Below are positions 54,301-61,016 of a DNA stretch of 61,016 bases, in pieces. Each line of letters starts with the position of its first letter. Position 1 is the first letter of the stretch. Source of the DNA: Flavobacteriales bacterium UBA6693 (lineage in GTDB: Bacteria; Bacteroidota; Bacteroidia; Flavobacteriales; Weeksellaceae); the NCBI GenBank assembly GCA_002454815.1, contig DKJL01000006.1, positions 4,793 to 65,808 on the forward strand, given 5' to 3'. The position numbers and the translations under genes were made by a program. The notes under the pieces are model-generated. The model saw only the letters and a list, made by a program, of their open reading frames with translations. It was not told where the DNA came from and did not search any database.

Positions 54301-57300
54301 TTTACCGTTAAATCCGGTCATCGCATTTTGGATGCCGGCAAAAACAAAAGATAAGCACGCTTGGGAAAACTTCTCGATCCGTTCGGGAAGTTTTTCTTTT
54401 TCCTCTTCAGACCATTTGCCTAAAACATAATCAACCTGCTGGCCTTCCTTAAATTCCGCTGAAATGCCGAAACGCAGGCGTGGATAATTTTGGGTTTGCA
54501 GTTGCTCCTGAATACTCTTCAAGCCGTTGTGTCCCGCATCCGAACCTTTCATTTTCATTCTTAAAGTACCGAAAGGCAAAGCAAGATCATCGGTGACAAT
54601 CATCAGGTTTTCCAACGGAATATTTTCTTTCTGCAGCCAAAAACGCACTGCATTTCCCGACAAATTCATATAAGTATCGGGCTTTAAAATAAAGAGTTTA
54701 CGTCCTTTATATTTGCCTTCAGCCATCAGGCCAAAGCTGGAGGATTTGAAAGGAGCTTCTATCGTGCCGGCAATTTTTTCGGCAACTTTAAACCCGACAT
54801 TGTGCCGGGTTTCGGCGTACTCTTCGCCCTTATTTCCTAAACCTACGATCAGGTATTTCATATTTTAATTGGTATACGTAAAAGTAGCATTTCCTTTGCT
54901 GCCGGTACCTTCGACAGGATAATTGTCCTGATACTGATAGGTAACCTGTGCCGTTTTGCCTTCGGTTTGCAGCTCGGTAAAATTATTAAGCGACAACCCA
55001 AGCGGCGCTCCGGTTTCCGGCCCAAAGTGTGGCGACAGCAGTTTGTACGCTAACGGGAAAACAGCAAAGGAATTCTTTTTTTCGTCATACAGCCCGAATC
55101 TTGCCACTTTAGATTCCGTGGTCGCCGTGGGATCGAGAAGCATGTCCTTGGTCAGTTGCCATTGCGAAACATTGGGTCCATCGTAAGAAATAATGCTTTC
55201 CATTTTCATATAAGGCTCAAAGGTTCCCAGATGATCAGGATTTTCTGTGCTGTGGACGGTCAGGATTCTGGTTGGTTTTTCGTCGGTGTAGGTAAATTCT
55301 GTTTTCGTTTTGTATAAGAGAAGCCCGGGACCGGCAGTCACTTCACCCTCGGCAGAAGTAAGAATATTATTATCGTAATGCATCGTTAATAATGCTGTGG
55401 CCGGCTGCCCCAAAACATTTTGTTTAATTGAAATTTGTGAAACTTTATTGCCGTCATACATCAGCGTATAGTCGCCTGCATGCTCACCGTCAGAAACCAC
55501 TTTTACGAGCTTATTTTCAGTGTAGCTATAACTGACATTCTGCGTCATTCCGTCCCATGTCGCATTCACTTTTGAAAGATATTTTACCGCAGCAACCGAA
55601 TCATATTGAGGCGGCAGAACGCCAAACAGCAAATCGCCGTTTTCGGCACGGTTGGGCTCACAAGACAGCAGCAGCGCGGCAGAAAAGACAAAACTAAAGA
55701 TATAAAGAAGATTTTTCATTGAATTAAATTTAAAAGACAAAATTACGGTATTTGAGGAAACTTATATTTCCCAGACTTTTAACGTAGCGCGACAGCTTTA
55801 AGTATTTCGAGTTAAAAAAAATTGTTACAGATTTTTCAAACACATTTGATTTTAGTTAAGCGGATTTCTTTAAGAAGCCAAAATCCTTTGCAGGACCTGG
55901 TTTACCTCATCTACATTCTGCACATTTTCCTTTCGCATCATCAGTTGGTTTCCATCCTTATTCACTTTTTCCTTCAGCGTAGCTTCGGCCGGATTCTGGG
56001 AGAGATAAGAAATAATATTTTTAAACTTATCACTTTGGTAAAATTTATCCTGAGGATTTGGCGGAAAATACCCCAGAAAAACACCGTTTTTCACCACAAT
56101 TCTGTCGAAGCCAATTTCGGCGGCAATCCATTTCAGTTCAACAGACTTCAGCAGGTTTTTAGCTTCATCGGGCAAACTCCCGAAACGGTCAGTCAGTTCG
56201 TGCTCGAAACGCTTCAGATCTTCCTTATTTTCAATTTCGGCCAACTTCTGGTAAAGTGACAGACGTTCTTCGATGCTCTGCACATAAGAATCGGGCAGCA
56301 TCAGTTCAAGGTCTGTATCAATATTCACTTCTTTGCTGGACTTAAATAATTTTTTGCGGTCGGCTTCATTCTCAAATAAATTTTCGAATTCTGCGTCGTT
56401 CTGCAATTCTTCCAGCGCTTCCTGCATAATCTTCTGGTACGTATCGAAGCCCATTTCATTGATAAAACCGCTCTGCTCGCCGCCTAGTAAATCCCCGGCA
56501 CCACGTATTTCCAAATCTTTCATTGCAATCTGAAAACCGCTGCCCAGATCAGAAAACTGCTCAATCGCTTCCAGTCTTTTCCGCGCATCAGGCGTTACCA
56601 TATCAAACGGTGGCGTGATGAGATAGCAGAAAGCTTTGCGGTTACTTCGGCCTACACGCCCACGCATCTGGTGGATATCGGCCATACCGAAACGCTGCGC
56701 ATCGTTGATAAATATAGTGTTGGCATTCGGCACATCCACCCCACTTTCAATAATCGTGGTGGACACCAGCACATCATATTTTCCTTCCATAAAATCGAGC
56801 ACATTACGCTCCAGTTGTTTTCCTTCCATCTTTCCGTGACCGGTAATTATGCGCGCGTCAGGCACCAGACGCTGGATCAGGCCGGCGATGTCCTTTAAGT
56901 TTTCCACACGGTTGTTGATGAAGTACACCTGCCCGTCACGTTGCAGTTCGTAAGAAATCGCGTCGCGGATAATTTCTTCATTGAAGCCGACAATTTGTGT
57001 TTCGACCGGTTGGCGATTGGGCGGTGGTGTTTTGATCACCGACAGATCGCGTGCAGCCATGAGCGAGAACTGTAAGGTTCGGGGAATGGGCGTCGCAGTT
57101 AGGGTCAAAGTATCGATATTGCTTTTCAGCGTCTTAAGTTTATCTTTTACAGAAACTCCGAATTTATGTTCCTCATCGATGATCAGCAGACCGAGATCTT
57201 TGAATTTTACACTGCTGCCCACGAGCTGGTGCGTGCCAATGACGATATCAATGGAACCATCCTGCAGCCCGGCCAACGTTTCAGCTTTTTGTTTTGCCGT

Positions 57301-60300
57301 GCGAAAACGGTTCATATAAGAAATGGTGACCGGAAAATCCTTTAGCCGCTCTTTAAAACTCCGGTAATGCTGGAACGCCAGGATCGTAGTCGGCACCAAA
57401 ACTGCAACCTGCTTACCATCTGTTGCCGCTTTGAAAGCCGCCCTTATCGCAATTTCTGTTTTGCCAAAACCTACGTCACCGCAAATCAGCCGGTCCATCA
57501 CGGTGTCATTTTCCATATCGTTCTTCACATCCAGGGTCGCCTTTTCCTGGTCGGGCGTATCTTCATAAATGAAGCTGGCTTCGAGTTCATTCTGCAGATA
57601 GGAGTCGGGCGTAAAGGGAAACCCTTTGGCAGTTTTTCGCTCAGCATATAATTTAATCAAATCAAAAGCAATTTGTTTAACCTTTGCTTTCGTTTTTTGC
57701 TTTAAAGTTTTCCAGGCGGGTGAACCGAGCTTGGAGAGCACGATCTCTTTCCCGTCGGGCCCGTTATACTTGGAGATTTTATGAAGCGAGTGAATGCTCA
57801 CGTAGAGCAAATCGCCATTTTTATAGGTTAGTTTAAAACATTCCTGCACTTTCCCGTTATTATTCACTTTCACAAGACCCATGAATTTTCCGATGCCGTG
57901 ATCAATGTGGGTAATATAATCCCCCACTTTCATCTGCATCAGATCTTTCAACGTGATCTGCTCTGATTTGGCGAAGGCATTTTTTGCTTTATACCGTTGG
58001 TAACGCTCGAAAATCTGATGGTCGGTATAGACCGAAACTTTATGGTCGAAATCGATGAAACCTTCGTGCAGTTCAGATTTAAACGATTTAAAAGGCACAT
58101 CTTTTTCCAGTTCCTCAAAAATCGATTCCAGGCGTTCTTTCTGTTTTTCACCCGAAAAAGAGATCCAGGTTTCAAAACCTTCCGCCTGTTTTTCTTCCAG
58201 ATCTTCCTGAAGCAAATCGAACTTTTTATGAAAACTCGGCTGCGGTTTTTGGTTGAGCTGAACGAGGGCACTTTCGCTTCCCGCCAACTGTTGCAGGGTA
58301 AAATCGATCCATTCAAAACGTTTCAGATCCTGCGTAAAATCTTCTTCAGAAACGAATAATTCCGCCGGTGTCTGATGCTTGATATCAGAATTCAACGTCA
58401 CATATTTTTCCTCGGCTTTGGCGTAGAAATTTTTTATCGCCGAAATACCCATAAAGGCGTTCTTCGTTACTACAACTAAATCTTTCGGTGCCAGATTAAA
58501 CAACGAAACCTTTGTTCCTGTTACCGAAAAATTCATATTGGAAACCAGCTGAAATTCAGCGACTTTATCTTTGGATAGCTGCGTTTCTATATCGAAAGTC
58601 TTGATACTTTCCACTTCGTTTCCGAAAAAAGTAATGCGAAAAGGCTCTTCGTTGGAATAGGAAAACACATCGACAATCCCGCCGCGCACCGAAAATTCGC
58701 CTGGCTCAGAAACAAAATCGGTATGCTGAAAACTAAACTGGTGCAGCAATTCTTCCGTAAAATTAAAATCCAGTTTGTCGCCAGTCTTAATGGTGTGGGA
58801 AATCGCCTTGAAATCTTCCTTTTTCATCACTTTTTCCGCGAGCGAAGAAAACGGCGCTACCATCACCCGGGGTTTTTTGTCCTGATGGATGCGGTTCAGT
58901 ACTTCGGTTCTTAATACCAGATTGGCATTCTGTGTTTTTTCAGTTTGATAAGGCTCCAGCTGCGTTGGCGGAAAATACAGAACATTCTGTTTACCGAGCA
59001 AATCTTCGAGTTCGGAAGTGATGTACATCGCATCTTCTTTATCGTCGGTGAGGAAAAGGAGCGATTTGTTTTTAATTAAAAATAATTCGGCCGCAAATAC
59101 AGCCGGCGCAGAACCCGCGAAAGATTTTACCGTAAGATGTCGGTTGGTATCGAGTTGCGCGAACAATTCTTTGCCGAAGCCCAGATGAAGCAGTTTTGGC
59201 AAAAAGGTTTCGGTGACTTTTTTTAATTGCATAAAACGAAGTGAACTAAAAATGATGCCGTATTGGCGTAAAACACAAACGCGATTCCGGGACGTGCTCC
59301 GAAATCGTTTGTGTCTGCAAATTTAGAGATAATTTGAAGATTACGCTGTTATTATCTGTTGGTAAATAATTGGCGTACCGTTTTTTCATTTATTTATTTG
59401 TTTGTATTTTAGCATCTGCTTCAGCAATCACAACAGTTGCGGTGCACTTTTTGCATTTCCCGCCACCGTGAATTTCTTCAAATTGACGAAATACGTAACC
59501 GCTTGCCGAGCAGATAATTAGAGCTACTTATCTTTTATTGACGAAGGACTGGCGGCTCCCTTGTTCTTTTGCTGACGCACACTATGATGAAAAAAAACTT
59601 TAACTATGAAAAAAATATCATTACTCCTTATTGCACTTTCGACCGCCGCAGGCGCACAACAAAAAAAAGCATTTGATGACGTACTCCCAAACCTCGAAGC
59701 ACGAATTATAGCGGTGCAGCCGATCGGCAATAACGCACTCGCGAAAAACATGAAAATATTCTACGGAGTAGGTTTAGGGGCAAGCCTAATGACTCCAATC
59801 AAATTCGGCATTGGAGTGGATTATAATAGTTACATTTCCAATGTAAAAGGCGGACAAGAGCATTTCCTCGGTGAAATTGGCTCGCCAAAAATGACTAACG
59901 TCGATCTTTATCTTATCCGAAAAATGACCCTGTCGAACAGTTTTGAACTGGAAGCGTCCGCTGGGTTCAGTTATTTCAATGTTTCATACTACTTCACTGA
60001 AGGTGATAAAGAACGTTTTCATGAGACGGGTACCGGCTTTAACGTTAGCGCCAAATTTCTTCACACGTTGGATCGTGAAGGCCGCCAACAACTTTTCCTG
60101 AGCCCGAAACTTCAGTTTTACAGCACCGACAAGTACAATGATTATCAAGTTGACCAGGATTTCTATGGCCGCACTGCGTTCATTGGACTTGCTGCCGGAT
60201 ATCGCTACAATTTTTAATCAGACAAAAGGGTGGTTTTAAAAAATCGCCTACATTTGTCAGATGCTAAGCTTTATTAAAAAAACACTTGCATTGCTGTGGG

Positions 60301-61016
60301 CAAAGCAACATATTCGACGTGCTGAAAAATATAAACAAACTGCCGTTGCTGACCAGCAAAAGCTCCTGCTTTCGCTGGTGAGTACAGCGGAAAAGACTCT
60401 GTTTGGCCGTGCTCATCAGTTTGAAGATATAAAAAGTGTTGAAGATTTTCAGCAGCGTGTTCCTGTGGCCGATTATGAAGAGCTGCGTCCTTATATCGAC
60501 AAGGTGAAACGCGGCGAGCGGCATATTCTGTGGCCCGGCACACCGCAATATTTTGCAAAAACTTCAGGCACGACATCGGGCTCAAAATACATTCCGATTT
60601 CTGCAGAAGGAATGCCGTACCAAACGGGCGCTGCACAAAGTGCACTGCTGCATTATATTGCTCAGAAAAACAACGCAGATTTTGTCTCGGGTAAAATGAT
60701 TTTTTTACAGGGAAGCCCGGCTTTGGAAGAGATTAACGGCATTAAAACCGGCCGGCTTTCCGGCATTGTCGCGCACCACATCCCCTCCTATTTGCAGAAA
60801 AACCGGTTACCTACTTTGGAAACAAATCTTATTGATGAATGGGAAAACAAGATCGACGAAATCGTAAAAGAAACTGAAAACCAAGACATGACCCTCATTT
60901 CGGGCATTCCACCTTGGCTTATCATGTATTTTGAAAAACTCATTGAGCGCAGTGGAAAGAATATAACAGATCTGTTTCCTAATCTACAGCTCATCATTAC
61001 GGGTGGAGTAAATTAT

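Overview
The window is chromosomal DNA of a flavobacterium of the Bacteroidota, most likely from the Chryseobacterium/Kaistella group (Weeksellaceae). The evidence is the 16S rRNA 5' half, the TAnnTTTG/TTG promoter pattern, the absence of Shine-Dalgarno sequences, two SusC/SusD pairs, a GYDIA-type GHMP kinase, BshC, a GldL-like mini protein, and a tmRNA without an encoded CCA. Assignment to genus is inference from overall resemblance. Most of the window is core genome. I found no CRISPR array, prophage, insertion sequence, defence island or biosynthetic cluster, and nothing I would call a new system with confidence.

Layout. 1-800 is the 5' half of a 16S rRNA gene on the minus strand. It is preceded by a gene-free kilobase with four tandem promoters, two of them inside a duplicated unit of about 137 bp. 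1.8-7.7 kb is a TonB energising operon (exbB, two exbD, tonB), followed by a small membrane protein, a PstS-like lipoprotein and a TPR protein. 8-20.4 kb holds housekeeping genes: leuS, waaA, an NlpC/P60 peptidase, an O-methyltransferase, an OmpA-like lipoprotein, tilS, dsbD, a YggS-type PLP protein and an AAA ATPase. 20.5-28 kb is a looser accessory stretch. It holds small lipoproteins, a YciE-type ferritin-like protein, PspC and GNAT proteins, an unusual two-domain cupin fusion, a SIMPL protein, a tandem pair of carboxypeptidase-regulatory-like proteins (the second broken by an in-frame stop), two related hairpin repeats, and ssrA.

28-37 kb carries pckA and then a tight minus-strand run: putative porin, bshC, a LysM/periplasmic-binding fusion, fabD and a GHMP kinase. 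37.3-46.5 kb contains two consecutive SusC/SusD units with matching promoters, signal peptides and terminator stems. The susC of the upstream unit has an in-frame TAA after its plug domain. 46.7-51.5 kb is rimP-nusA-infB with a candidate attenuator in its leader. 51.6-61 kb has ugd, a DUF4298 protein, a beta-carbonic anhydrase, pth, a lipoprotein, mfd, a small outer-membrane barrel and the start of a GH3-family gene cut by the window end.

How the parts relate. ExbB/ExbD/TonB would energise TonB-dependent transporters such as the two SusC proteins here. The points most worth a second look are the two in-frame TAA codons, the cupin fusion, the PstS-like lipoprotein beside the TonB operon, the attenuator before rimP and the multi-promoter rRNA upstream region.
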